A stretch of 10,000 nt of DNA from Desulfovibrio sp. (GCA_020217165.1 JAIWOE010000037.1:1-10000); one strand, 5' to 3'; shown: positions 1-6,952, counted from the first letter of the stretch. Made by a program: numbers and translations. The notes: generated by a model not told the origin, from the letters alone.

Positions 1-2343
1 GCGGAGCCGCAGCCCTGGCGACTCAGGGCGCCCGTGCTTCAGCGGGAGCTGGGGGACCCTCTGCCTGGCAGTCTTGACTACAAGGCCACTGCGCCTTCGG
101 GTGCTTCCCAGGCCCAGGCACCGGCCCTGCCCCCCGTCCCTACCCAGAACGCCACCCCCGGCGCGGGGGCGGACAATACCAGCGCGTCAGCTACCGCGCC
201 GAGCAACGCGTCCATCAGTGGGCAAAACGCCACCGGCTCCCTGGTGGAGAACACCCGCCGCGCCAAGACCCTGGAGGACAACACCGGCTGGATCATGACG
301 CCGGAAGAAGCCCTGGCTGCCCTGGCCCCGCGGGACCCCGCCCCCGGCGAGGCAGCCAACGCCTCCAAACCCTACGTCCCGGACTTCGAGGCTATCATCA
401 ACAGCGGCCGCGCCGCCCTGGTCAACGGTGATTACGACGACGCCATCGCCATCTTCGAGGCCCTGCGGGTACATCCCCAACTGCCCAAAAAATTTGTGGA
501 AGAGGTGCTCTACTCCCTGGCCGATGCCCACTTTGCCAAAGCCGGGAATGATTATCGCACCCACTTCGATACCCTCACGTCCACCCTCATCGCGGCCATG
601 AACCAGAATCCCCGGTCGCCCCGCACCCCGGAAGCCCTGCTCAAGCTGGGCCTCATCAACCTGACCGTGGGGAACGGGCCCGAGGCCGACGCCTATTTTT
701 CCATGCTGCTGCGGGAATTCCCCAACCACCCCAATGTGCCCCTGGTCTACTATTATCAGGGCAAGAATTTCTTCGATCACGGTCAGTTCCAGGAAGCTGC
801 GGACAAGTTCCAGTACGTGGTCCAGCAGTTTCCGGATTCCCGCCACGTGCGCGAGGCCGCCGTGGGGCTGGCCGAAGCCCTCTACAAGCTCGGCTACGAC
901 GCCCAGGCCCTGCAGATTGTGGACTACATCGAAAAGCGCTGGCCGCGATTCTATGTGGAATATCCACCCATCCTCAAACTCAGCGGCGAGGTGGCCGCCC
1001 GCAACGCCGCCTGGGAACGCGCCCGCATCAATTACTGGACCTATTACAACCTCTCCCCCGATGGCGAGGATGCAGACATCATTCTTGCCCGCATCGGGGA
1101 TGTGTACCTGGGCCAGAACAGCACCGCCGCGGCCCGGGAAATCTACCAGCAGGCCGCCTCCAAATACCCCAACAAGGATGGCGGACTCATCTCCCTCATG
1201 CGTCTGGCCGAAAACGGCGTGCACGACGCGCCCTCGGTGGAGGAGATGTTCACCGTGTTCGACAGGCCCTTCTCCACCCGGCCGGCGGACATCTACCAGC
1301 GCATCCTCGCGCAACACCCGGATTCCAGTCTGGCCCCCCTGGCCCGGCTCAAGCTGGCCATGTGGCGTCTATTCAACACCCAGGAGCGCGAAGCCCTGGC
1401 CGATGTGGAAGCCTTTCTCAAGGACTACCCCAGGCACGAACTCACGCCCCAGGCCATGGACGTGGCCGGGCAGGCCTTCCAGGCCGTCATCGCCAACCAG
1501 GTGGGCCAGGAAAACTTCCCGGGCATTGTGGTCCTGTGCAACGAATACCCCATGATTTCGGAGAATCTGGACCGCCTGCCACCGGCCACCCAGACGGCCA
1601 TGGCCCTGGCCTTCTGGAAGACCGGCCAGCCCGCCCGGGCCCTGTCCATTGTGGACCCCCTGCTGGCCCGACCCGGCATGCCCGAGGAAAGCGAAATGGC
1701 CCTGCAGCTGGCCACCTCCATCCACCTGGAAAGCAAGGCCTGGGACAAGATCGTCGGCCTGCACGAAATCGTTCAGGACTGGGAACTCTCCCCCCGGGTC
1801 AAGGACGAATTCGATTACGCCCTGGCCCTGGCGTACGAGAACCTTCAGTCCCCGGAAAAAAGCCAGGCCATCTGGGAAGAACTGGCTGACAAGCAGGACC
1901 TGGGCGTAAAACGCATCGCCTATACCAAATATTTCCTGGCCATCGAGGCCCGCAAGCGCGAGAACCTCAAGGCCGCCTACGAACACGGCATGGACGCCCT
2001 CTCCTATTTCCTGGAAAGCGGCGAGGACCCGGGCAAGGTGATGGACCTGATGCACCTGCTCATGGACGTCTCCGATGTGGCCGGCCGCCCAAGGGACGCC
2101 CTCAAATGGGCCATTGAATACGGCAACCGTCTGGATCCTGCCGATTCCCGCTGGCCGGCCATGCGCTATCGCACGGCGCAGCTGTACAAAAAGGTGCAGG
2201 ACGACGGCCAATGGCGGACCATTCTGGAAGAACTGGCCACCCAGATGCCCAACTCCCCCTTCGGGCGCATGGCGGCCATGGACCTCAAGGGCGCAACCCT
2301 GGAGGAGGGCGTGAGCCAGTACACCCCGCCACCGCCCCTGTAA
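1..2343 (+). CDS. TPR-repeat protein, 5'-truncated (probably periplasmic or envelope)
   Basis: The frame is open from base 1 to the TAA at 2341-2343, so the start codon and any signal peptide lie upstream. The GTG at 34 has no Shine-Dalgarno sequence and is probably internal. About 780 residues are visible. Bases 60-370 encode a low-complexity Ala/Pro/Ser/Asn linker. From about base 385 to the end the protein is a long series of helical hairpins with TPR/Sel1-type spacing; clear examples are the segments around 400-470 (ALVNGDYDDAIAIFEAL), 640-720 and 770-850 (DHGQFQEAADKFQYVVQQFP), with more degenerate repeats to about 2290. The protein ends in a short proline tail (TPPPPL). Such TPR solenoids are protein-binding scaffolds and several resemble the YbgF/BamD style (AA.Y..A...FP.S). 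No catalytic motif is seen. The envelope location is inferred from the linker and Gram-negative context. The partner is unknown. Confidence 0.85.
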   Translation, partial: AEPQPWRLRAPVLQRELGDPLPGSLDYKATAPSGASQAQAPALPPVPTQNATPGAGADNTSASATAPSNASISGQNATGSLVENTRRAKTLEDNTGWIMTPEEALAALAPRDPAPGEAANASKPYVPDFEAIINSGRAALVNGDYDDAIAIFEALRVHPQLPKKFVEEVLYSLADAHFAKAGNDYRTHFDTLTSTLIAAMNQNPRSPRTPEALLKLGLINLTVGNGPEADAYFSMLLREFPNHPNVPLVYYYQGKNFFDHGQFQEAADKFQYVVQQFPDSRHVREAAVGLAEALYKLGYDAQALQIVDYIEKRWPRFYVEYPPILKLSGEVAARNAAWERARINYWTYYNLSPDGEDADIILARIGDVYLGQNSTAAAREIYQQAASKYPNKDGGLISLMRLAENGVHDAPSVEEMFTVFDRPFSTRPADIYQRILAQHPDSSLAPLARLKLAMWRLFNTQEREALADVEAFLKDYPRHELTPQAMDVAGQAFQAVIANQVGQENFPGIVVLCNEYPMISENLDRLPPATQTAMALAFWKTGQPARALSIVDPLLARPGMPEESEMALQLATSIHLESKAWDKIVGLHEIVQDWELSPRVKDEFDYALALAYENLQSPEKSQAIWEELADKQDLGVKRIAYTKYFLAIEARKRENLKAAYEHGMDALSYFLESGEDPGKVMDLMHLLMDVSDVAGRPRDALKWAIEYGNRLDPADSRWPAMRYRTAQLYKKVQDDGQWRTILEELATQMPNSPFGRMAAMDLKGATLEEGVSQYTPPPPL

Positions 2344-2360
2344 CAGGCTGGTCCAAGCCA

Positions 2361-2389
2361 TTGACACTGCCTTGCGCGGTTCTATTTCA
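2361..2389 (+). promoter_or_regulatory. Possible weak sigma70 promoter before amrB
   Basis: A perfect TTGACA lies at 2361-2366 in the 81-nt gap after the TPR gene. The best -10 hexamer at a permitted distance is TATTTC at 2383-2388 (spacer 16), which matches only three of six consensus bases. The -35 match stands out in this GC-rich DNA, but the -10 is poor, so this is only a candidate start for the amrB-gmhA-zinc ribbon-hemC block. Confidence 0.3.
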
Positions 2390-2424
2390 AGGGATGGTTG
2401 CCGACCAAACAGGAGCTCTGCGCC

Positions 2425-3291
2425 ATGCCCACCCCCTCCGCCGATTCCCTGCACCGCCCCCCCGTGGTGGCCGGCCGGTTCTATGACGCCGTCCCCGGCC
2501 GCCTGGCCCAGGATGTGCGCGCCCGCCTTGCCCTTGGACAGCCCCTGCACGAACCTTCGCAGTTCCCGCATGGCCCCACCCTGCTGGCCATGGTGCCCCA
2601 TGCCGGGTACGTCTATTCCGGCGACGTGGCCGGCAAGACCCTCGGGGCCGCCGCCCTGGCGGAAACCCTGCTCCTGCTCGGCCCCAACCACACCGGCCAG
2701 GGCGCGCCCCTGGCCCTGTGGCCCGGCGGCAGCTGGCGCATTCCCACCGGCGATGTGCCCGTGGACGAGGCCCTGGCCCGCGCCCTCCTGGATGCCGTGC
2801 CCCGCCTGACCCCGGACACCGCCGCCCACCGCGGCGAACACTCCCTGGAAGTGCTGCTGCCCTTCCTGCTCCAGGCCAATCCCGCCTGCCGCATCGTGCC
2901 CGTGGCCGTGGCCGAATCCAGCCTAGGCACCCTGCTGGCCGTGGCCCAGGCCATGGCCGGCGTGCTGCGATCCTGGCCGGCGCCGGTGAGCATCGTCGTC
3001 AGTTCCGACATGAGCCACTACCTGCCCCAGGAAACCGCCGCCGCCCAGGATCGCAAGGCCCTGGAGCGGGTGCTGGCCCTGGACCCCGAAGGCCTGCACG
3101 CCACGGTGCGCCGCGAACGCATCAGCATGTGCGGGGTGCTGCCCATGACCCTGGGGCTGGCCATGGCCCGGGAGCTCCGTGCGCCCGATGCCGCCCCGCC
3201 CCATCTGGTGGAATACACCACCTCCGGCCAGGTGAGCGGAGACTATGACCAGGTGGTGGGCTACGCCGGCGTGCTGGTGCCGGGGGCCTAG
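2425..3291 (+). CDS. amrB: AmmeMemoRadiSam system protein B (MEMO1 family)
   Basis: The 288-residue product has the full MEMO1-family signature. The motifs in order are VPHAGYVYSG (His59), LLLGPNHTG (His89), the HSLEVLLPFL block (His139), SSDMSHY (His198) and the SMCG motif (Cys236). These match in order the metal-site residues His49, His81, His192 and Cys244 of human MEMO1, and the length is normal. The ATG at 2425 is chosen because AGGAG at 2411-2415 lies nine bases upstream; an in-frame TTG at 2398 has no such site. The bacterial family usually occurs with an AMMECR1-domain protein and a radical SAM enzyme, neither of which is next to it here. The biochemical role is not settled for bacteria; the family is related to extradiol dioxygenases. 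It probably acts in the cytoplasm. Family assignment is firm, function is not. Confidence 0.93.
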   Translation: MPTPSADSLHRPPVVAGRFYDAVPGRLAQDVRARLALGQPLHEPSQFPHGPTLLAMVPHAGYVYSGDVAGKTLGAAALAETLLLLGPNHTGQGAPLALWPGGSWRIPTGDVPVDEALARALLDAVPRLTPDTAAHRGEHSLEVLLPFLLQANPACRIVPVAVAESSLGTLLAVAQAMAGVLRSWPAPVSIVVSSDMSHYLPQETAAAQDRKALERVLALDPEGLHATVRRERISMCGVLPMTLGLAMARELRAPDAAPPHLVEYTTSGQVSGDYDQVVGYAGVLVPGA

Positions 3292-3372
3292 GGCCGGGCG
3301 CTTATGATCAACGACTGGCGCCGGGCGCCATTGCCAGACGCCGGCGCATGCGCTAAGGAATGCCGTTCGTCC

Positions 3373-3391
3373 GCCGCCTTGCGGCGAGGAG
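3373..3391 (+). promoter_or_regulatory. gmhA ribosome binding site beside a small hairpin
   Basis: GAGGAG at 3386-3391 lies seven bases before the ATG at 3399 and fixes the gmhA start. It directly follows a 5-bp GCCGC/GCGGC hairpin (3373-3385, loop CTT). The earlier in-frame start at 3360 lacks a site. The hairpin may only reflect high GC. Confidence 0.5.
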
Positions 3392-3398
3392 ATGCCCC

Positions 3399-4028
3399 AT
3401 GTCCGAGAATGCATTGTCCATGGTCCTCACCCACGGTCAGGATGGCGCCGAGCTCCGCGCCGCGTTTTTTCAGAACCATGCCCAACTGGTGGTGGATATT
3501 GCCCGGCACATCGCCCTGCGCCTGGCCGAAGGCGGCAAGATCCTGCTCTGCGGCAACGGCGGCAGCGCGGCAGACGCCCAGCACCTGGCCGCTGAATGGG
3601 TGAACCGCTACCAGATGGAACGCCCGCCACTGCCGGCCCTGGCCCTGACCACGGACACCTCCATCCTCACGGCCATCGGCAACGATTATGGCTACGAGCT
3701 GGTGTTCAAAAAGCAGGTCCAGGCCCTGGCCGGCCCAGGGGATGCCTTGCTGGCCTTTTCCACGTCGGGCAACAGCGCCAATGTCGTGCACGCCCTCAAG
3801 GCCGCACGGGAAAAGCGCTGTCTTACCGTGGGATTTTCCGGCGAAAGCGGTGGGGAGATGGCCCCGCTGTGCGATTATCTGGTGGCCGTGCCGTCCACCG
3901 TCACTGCCCTCATCCAGGAAGTGCACATCGCCGTGGGCCATTGCCTGTGCCGGCTGGTGGACCATTTCCTGTTCGAAGCGGTGCTGGAGCTGGAGCCGTA
4001 TCTCTCGGCCAACGCCCCCCGTTTATAA
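3399..4028 (+). CDS. gmhA: Phosphoheptose isomerase GmhA
   Basis: GmhA converts sedoheptulose 7-phosphate to D-glycero-D-manno-heptose 7-phosphate in the cytoplasm, the first step toward ADP-heptose for the LPS inner core. The 209-residue product is one SIS domain. It carries [17 protein letters not shown] (residues 51-67), the phosphate-binding STSGNSAN (121-128) and QEVHIAVGH (173-181). The residues His62, Glu66, Gln173 and His181 have exactly the spacing of the zinc ligands and catalytic pair known in characterised GmhA proteins, so the active site looks intact. The ATG at 3399 is chosen for its GAGGAG site; a start at 3360 would add 13 residues without family support. The C-terminal tail is about 15 residues longer than in enterobacterial GmhA. 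It lies 107 nt after amrB and 69 nt before the zinc-ribbon gene, with no other heptose gene in view. Paralogues such as DiaA share the SIS fold but lack the zinc site. Confidence 0.95.
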   Translation: MSENALSMVLTHGQDGAELRAAFFQNHAQLVVDIARHIALRLAEGGKILLCGNGGSAADAQHLAAEWVNRYQMERPPLPALALTTDTSILTAIGNDYGYELVFKKQVQALAGPGDALLAFSTSGNSANVVHALKAAREKRCLTVGFSGESGGEMAPLCDYLVAVPSTVTALIQEVHIAVGHCLCRLVDHFLFEAVLELEPYLSANAPRL

Positions 4029-4097
4029 CCCATTTCCGCCGGATGCGCCGTGGATGCGTGGCGTGTCGGGTGAATGCATGCCGTTGAGGAGGATGCC

Positions 4098-4352
4098 ATG
4101 CCGATTTTTGAATACCGCTGCGGCCAGTGCGGCCGCGAATTCGAAGAGCTGGTCTTCAAAGACGACACCGCCGTGCCCTGCCCCCAGTGCGGCGGCACGC
4201 AGACGGAAAAGCTCATGAGCTGCTGCCGGTTCAAGACCGGCCCGCGTCCCTTCCCGTACAAGGATCAGGCCATCCCGGCCCCGGCGCCCGGCCCGTCCTC
4301 GCGCAGCGCCTGCGCAAGCTGCAGCGGCGGCAGCTGCGCCACCTGCAAGTAG
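4098..4352 (+). CDS. FmdB-type small zinc-ribbon protein
   Basis: This 84-residue protein begins [18 protein letters not shown], the typical N-terminus of the FmdB/CxxC_CXXC_SSSS zinc-ribbon family. Two CxxC knuckles (Cys8/Cys11 and Cys31/Cys34) should bind one zinc ion. A Pro/Ala-rich linker follows, and the protein ends with a second Cys-rich tail ([13 protein letters not shown]), a frequent feature of the family in Deltaproteobacteria. The ATG at 4098 has AGGAGG at 4087-4092, five bases upstream; the in-frame start at 4074 has no equal site. The family is named for a proposed regulator in formamidase/amidase operons, but most members have no proven role, so function here is unknown. It sits 11 nt before hemC and is probably co-transcribed with it. 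Confidence 0.88.
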   Translation: MPIFEYRCGQCGREFEELVFKDDTAVPCPQCGGTQTEKLMSCCRFKTGPRPFPYKDQAIPAPAPGPSSRSACASCSGGSCATCK

Positions 4353-4363
4353 CCGGGCCTTCC

Positions 4364-5305
4364 ATGCGCAGACTCGTCATCGCCACCCGCGGCTCCAAGC
4401 TCGCCCTTTGGCAGGCCAACCACATCAAGTCCCAGCTGGAACTGCGCCATGGCAACGCCGTGGCCGTGGAGCTGCTCATCCTCAAGACCAAGGGGGATAA
4501 GATCCTGGACGTGCCCCTGGCCAAGGTGGGCGGCAAGGGCCTGTTCGTCAAGGAAATCGAGGACGCCCTGCTGGATGGCCGAGCCGACCTGGCCGTGCAT
4601 TCCATGAAGGATGTGCCCGTGGAACTGCCCGAGGGGCTGGTGCTGGGCATCGTGCCACCGCGGGAGCTCGTCACCGATTGCCTGCTCAGCGTGCACTGGC
4701 CCACCCTGGAAAGCCTGCCCCAGGGCGCGGTGGTGGGCACCTCCAGCCTGCGCCGGCAGTGCCAGCTCAAGGCCCTCAGACCAGACCTGCAGCTGGTGCA
4801 CCTGCGGGGCAATGTGGACACCCGGCTGAACAAACTCCTGGCCGGGGAATTCGCGGCCATCGTCATGGCCACGGCCGGCATGCGCCGTCTGGGGCTCACG
4901 GCCCCGCACATGCAAGAGCTGGGACCGCCGGACTTCCTGCCCGCCGTGGGCCAGGGCGCCCTGGGGATCGAGTACCGCCAGGACTCCCCGGACCTCTTGG
5001 AATATCTTGGATTTTTAGACCATCCCCCCACGCGCATCACCGTGGAGGCAGAGCGGGGCTTCCTCACCGGCCTGAACGGGGGGTGCCAGGTGCCCATCGC
5101 CGCCCACGGCCTGCTGGATGGCAAAACCGTGCACCTTGAAGGGCTGGTGGCCGACCCCGACACCGGCGAGACCATCCGCCGCAGCACCCAGGGCCCGGCC
5201 CACCAGGCCTTTTCCCTGGGGCTCACGTTGGCCGAAACCGTGCTTGCCGCCGGGGGCAAGGCCATCCTGGACCGCGTCTACGCCGCCGGCCACGGCCTGG
5301 CCTGA
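4364..5305 (+). CDS. hemC: Porphobilinogen deaminase (hydroxymethylbilane synthase)
   Basis: HemC joins four porphobilinogen molecules into hydroxymethylbilane in the cytoplasm, serving haem, sirohaem and corrinoid synthesis. The 313-residue length is standard. Visible motifs are [13 protein letters not shown] at the N-terminus, [20 protein letters not shown] with the catalytic Asp83, [28 protein letters not shown] and [10 protein letters not shown]. The dipyrromethane cofactor is carried by Cys241 in [10 protein letters not shown]. All active-site segments are intact. The ATG at 4364 fits the conserved N-terminus exactly, although no good Shine-Dalgarno sequence precedes it. The zinc-ribbon stop is only 11 nt upstream, so translation is probably coupled. 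The gene is last in the plus-strand block and is followed by a strong hairpin. The sequence closely resembles HemC of Desulfovibrio species as I remember it, which is the main taxonomic hint. Confidence 0.97.
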   Translation: MRRLVIATRGSKLALWQANHIKSQLELRHGNAVAVELLILKTKGDKILDVPLAKVGGKGLFVKEIEDALLDGRADLAVHSMKDVPVELPEGLVLGIVPPRELVTDCLLSVHWPTLESLPQGAVVGTSSLRRQCQLKALRPDLQLVHLRGNVDTRLNKLLAGEFAAIVMATAGMRRLGLTAPHMQELGPPDFLPAVGQGALGIEYRQDSPDLLEYLGFLDHPPTRITVEAERGFLTGLNGGCQVPIAAHGLLDGKTVHLEGLVADPDTGETIRRSTQGPAHQAFSLGLTLAETVLAAGGKAILDRVYAAGHGLA

Positions 5306-5317
5306 CCCCTTTTGAAA

Positions 5318-5358
5318 CACACCAGGGAACCCGCGCCAAAGCCGGGTTCCCTGGTGTG
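5318..5358. terminator. Hairpin between convergent genes, likely bidirectional terminator
   Basis: A perfect 16-bp inverted repeat (CACACCAGGGAACCCG at 5318-5333 and its complement at 5343-5358) encloses a 9-nt loop. It lies 12 nt after the hemC stop and 50 nt from the stop of the convergent lipoprotein gene. The position and symmetry suit transcription termination from both sides. Neither flank has a classical run of T: the plus side reads AGTTCGTC and the minus side TTTCAAAAGG. It may therefore be a U-poor terminator or a 3'-end-stabilising structure. Confidence 0.75.
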
Positions 5359-5408
5359 AGTTCGTCATCAGCGCCATTGGACAACGGAAGGCAATCCATC
5401 CTGCTGCA

Positions 5409-6065
5409 TCAGTCCACCTTGGCGTAGCGCTCTTCCACCACCAGCCAGCGGCCATCCTGCCGCAGCAGCCGCGTGGTGAACCGCGCCCGCACCTGGGCCG
5501 CCTCCTCGCCCTGCCCTTCCGAAATGCGCACAACGTACGTGCACCAGATCTCCTTGCCATGCAGGATGGGCTCGTCCACGGACAGCAGTTCGTGCCGCCT
5601 GTCGGCCAGGGCCCAGCCCTGCACCTTGCCGGGCAACATCTCCCGGAATACCGCCAGTGGCGCCAGGGCGTCGCGACCTTGGTCGGGAATCCAGGTCATC
5701 ACCCGCGCCTCGGGATCATAACATGCCAGAATGGCCAGCACATCACGGGTGTTCTTGGCCCGCACCAGGGCCTCCACGGCCTGCCGCACCTCGTGGTGGA
5801 TGGTGAGGGCGTTGATGGGCTCCACCCCGGCCGATGCAGGGGGCGTACTGGCGACAGGGGCACTTGCTGCGGGGGCACTTGCTGCGGGCGCACCGCCCAC
5901 GTCCGGGATCGCCGGTCCCGCCGGTCCCGGAACCTGCTTTTCGGCGCAGCCCGCCAACAGGGCCGGCAGCAGGGCCGCCAGCAGGGTTGCCAGCAGAAAG
6001 ACCGTCCGCCCTCCAGAGCCCGGGCCCGCCGCCCCGCCCTGGCGGCGGCTGTGTCGCATCATCAT
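5409..6065 (-). CDS. Lipoprotein with NTF2/SnoaL-like domain
   Basis: The 218-residue product begins MMMRHSRR, with a hydrophobic stretch (about residues 21-38) ending in the lipobox LLAGC. Cleavage and lipidation at Cys40 are expected. An Ala/Pro/Ser tether (about residues 52-78) follows, then a C-terminal domain of about 125 residues. Its pattern, an N-terminal helix (HHEVRQAVEALVRAKNTRD), ILACYDPEARVMTW and a final strand ending in GRWLVVEERYAKVD, is typical of the NTF2/SnoaL/DUF4440 fold. These small cone-shaped domains bind ligands or act as accessory modules, and no catalytic residues can be assigned. The start (complement of 6063-6065) is preceded by AGGAG seven bases upstream; two further ATG codons follow at once. 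The gene stands alone between convergent hemC and a divergent promoter region. I see no clear minus-strand promoter. Membrane anchoring is well supported; function is unknown. Confidence 0.85.
   Translation of the reverse strand: MMMRHSRRQGGAAGPGSGGRTVFLLATLLAALLPALLAGCAEKQVPGPAGPAIPDVGGAPAASAPAASAPVASTPPASAGVEPINALTIHHEVRQAVEALVRAKNTRDVLAILACYDPEARVMTWIPDQGRDALAPLAVFREMLPGKVQGWALADRRHELLSVDEPILHGKEIWCTYVVRISEGQGEEAAQVRARFTTRLLRQDGRWLVVEERYAKVD
5857..5886. repeat. 15-bp tandem repeat inside the lipoprotein linker
   Basis: The 15-bp unit GGGGCACTTGCTGCG occurs twice head to tail (5857-5871 and 5872-5886), followed by a degenerate partial copy. On the coding strand it adds the five-residue unit ASAPA to the flexible tether. 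The length preserves the frame, so copy-number change would only lengthen or shorten the linker. Confidence 0.8.
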
Positions 6066-6159
6066 GGCATTGCTCCTGATTGAAGGATGGCTCCCCCAGG
6101 GGGATGCCCCGGGGGACTCCAACCTAAATAAATGTTGAGAATCAAACAAGTTGGAAATT

Positions 6160-6177
6160 TGTGCCAAAGTTTGCACA
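6160..6177. promoter_or_regulatory. Near-palindrome, possible activator site
   Basis: TGTGC at 6160-6164 and GCACA at 6173-6177 form an 18-bp interrupted palindrome in the AT-rich divergent region. Its centre lies about 61 bases before the start of transcription predicted from the promoter at 6195-6223, a usual place for CRP/FNR-family activators. The half-site spacing is 8 rather than the usual 6, so the family match is weak. Confidence 0.3.
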
Positions 6178-6194
6178 CGGTGTCCAGTTTTTTG

Positions 6195-6223
6195 TTGACA
6201 ACGATATTCAAAATCACTATGAA
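6195..6223 (+). promoter_or_regulatory. Sigma70-type promoter toward the small gene and pilin
   Basis: TTGACA at 6195-6200 and TATGAA at 6218-6223 are separated by exactly 17 bp. That is six of six and four of six consensus matches, in the lowest-GC part of the window. Transcription would start near 6230, leaving a leader of over 200 nt before the first plausible start codon (6450 or 6561). A GTTGACAAC palindrome (6194-6202) overlaps the -35. This is the best promoter I can find in the window. Confidence 0.6.
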
Positions 6224-6560
6224 CGATCTTGCCGACGGGGCTTGCCGTACGAGGCACATGCAACCCAGATGCATCACCCAAGCGCATCCGTTGCCCCCGC
6301 CCGGCGCGGTCTGCCACACCGGTTCAGACACGACCATGTGACCCGGCAGCAGGCAAGGCACGACATTTGTCAGGGAGTGGGGAGAACAGGACGGGGTGCT
6401 CGTTGCACGCAACTCACCCCGCAAGACTGCAAGGAGGGTTGACGCAACAATGCGCCCGGAATGCAACCGCGCCACCGCAGTTCCACGGCAGTCGGGCCGG
6501 CGCATCAGCAACGGCGCACCATGGTGGGCTCCTGAAACCTTGCATAGACAGAGCGAGGAC
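6224..6560. other. Long untranslated leader or gene-free stretch
   Basis: This stretch has open frames but no convincing protein: codon use is mixed and none of the translations resembles a folded domain. It holds the predicted transcription start near 6230, the hairpin at 6392-6421 and a strong AAGGAGG at 6431-6437. That site is 12 bases before the ATG at 6450, which is in frame with the small gene downstream. It could be a regulatory leader, contain a small RNA, or its last third could be the N-terminus of that gene. Confidence 0.5.
6392..6421 (+). promoter_or_regulatory. Leader hairpin upstream of a strong ribosome binding site
   Basis: CGGGGTG at 6392-6398 pairs with CACCCCG at 6415-6421. 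A smaller GTTGC/GCAAC hairpin sits inside with a small internal bulge. The structure ends nine bases before AAGGAGG (6431-6437) and lies in the leader expected from the promoter at 6195-6223. It lacks a T-run, so it is more likely a translational or stability element than a terminator. Confidence 0.45.
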
Positions 6561-6881
6561 ATGGAAGGGTTGCCAGAACACAGACACGAAGGAAGGCAAG
6601 ACGAGGAATCCGTCGTCGTCATTGTCAAAGGACTCGACCAGGGGCATGAGGTCATTTTGAATACCCTGGGCGCACTGTACAAGGATCTGTTCAACCATGA
6701 TGGCTACGGCCAGCTGCGCATTGAAATGCGATTTTTGAAAAAGCGTCAGAAGGAAGTCATTATCCACTGCGGCAAGGATTACCGCTTTGTGGTGGACTTC
6801 CAGGGCGCGGAAGATGCCCCCCCGGCCCCAGGCACGCGGGCGGAGGGCGCCAAGGCCGCCTGCGGGGGGCCTGGCTGGTAA
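6561..6881 (+). CDS. Small protein of unknown function before the pilin gene
   Basis: From the ATG at 6561 the product is 106 residues. The compact core, about residues 20-75, runs from ESVVVIVKGLDQGHEVILN to KEVIIHCGKDYRFVVDF. It reads as a strand, an amphipathic helix (ILNTLGALYKDLFNH), then two or three strands rich in Lys/Arg and hydrophobics, suggesting a small alpha/beta cytoplasmic domain. The tail is Ala/Gly/Pro-rich. There is no signal peptide, membrane segment or metal motif. The start is uncertain: GAGG at 6555-6558 is only two bases from ATG 6561, whereas AAGGAGG at 6431-6437 precedes an in-frame ATG at 6450 by 12 bases and would add 37 residues of unbiased codon use. I prefer 6561 because the coding signal begins after it. 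I do not recognise the family. Its position suggests a link to pilin expression, but this is inference. Confidence 0.6.
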   Translation: MEGLPEHRHEGRQDEESVVVIVKGLDQGHEVILNTLGALYKDLFNHDGYGQLRIEMRFLKKRQKEVIIHCGKDYRFVVDFQGAEDAPPAPGTRAEGAKAACGGPGW

Positions 6882-6891
6882 ATGCACTGCG
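6876..6891 (+). promoter_or_regulatory. Weak sigma54-like -24/-12 element before the pilin
   Basis: TGG at 6876-6878 and TGC at 6888-6890 give GG and GC exactly 10 bases apart, as in -24/-12 promoters. Outside these bases the match to TGGCAC and TTGCA is partial. It overlaps the end of the small gene, about 150 bases before the prepilin start. Many pilin genes use sigma54, which is the reason to mention it. Confidence 0.2.
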
Positions 6892-6925
6892 CGGCTGCGC
6901 GCCTGTGTGCCGCCGCGATGCAGAC

Positions 6926-6952
6926 GTCCTGTTGGGCGAGGGGCCCAAGGAC
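6926..6952 (+). promoter_or_regulatory. Hairpin in the pilin 5' region
   Basis: TTGGGC at 6932-6937 pairs with GCCCAA at 6943-6948 across a GAGGG loop. GTCC (6926-6929) pairs with GGAC (6949-6952) after a two-base bulge, giving a 10-bp stem. It lies between the small gene and the prepilin gene and has no T-run. It could be an operator, a processing or stability hairpin, or simply overlap a promoter -35. Confidence 0.5.

Noticed and set aside
1369..2841. A 490-codon minus-strand frame across the TPR gene and amrB
   Set aside because: It is a composition-driven shadow of two well-supported plus-strand genes.
3303..3308. TATGAT as a -10 box before gmhA
   Set aside because: It matches five of six bases, but there is no -35 at 16-18 bp spacing and no extended -10.
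3319..3333. A TGGCGCC/GGCGCCA inverted repeat between amrB and gmhA as a terminator
   Set aside because: The stem is short with no T-run and closely spaced co-directional genes follow, so it is probably a GC-rich coincidence.
6132..6341. A 69-codon plus-strand frame in the promoter region
   Set aside because: It overlaps the promoter, has no ribosome binding site and the translation does not resemble a protein.
6392..6407. A sigma54-like GG-N10-GC match ending in TTGCA
   Set aside because: Only the TTGCA half is good. The upstream half reads CGGGGTG, and the bases are better explained as arms of the hairpin at 6392-6421.
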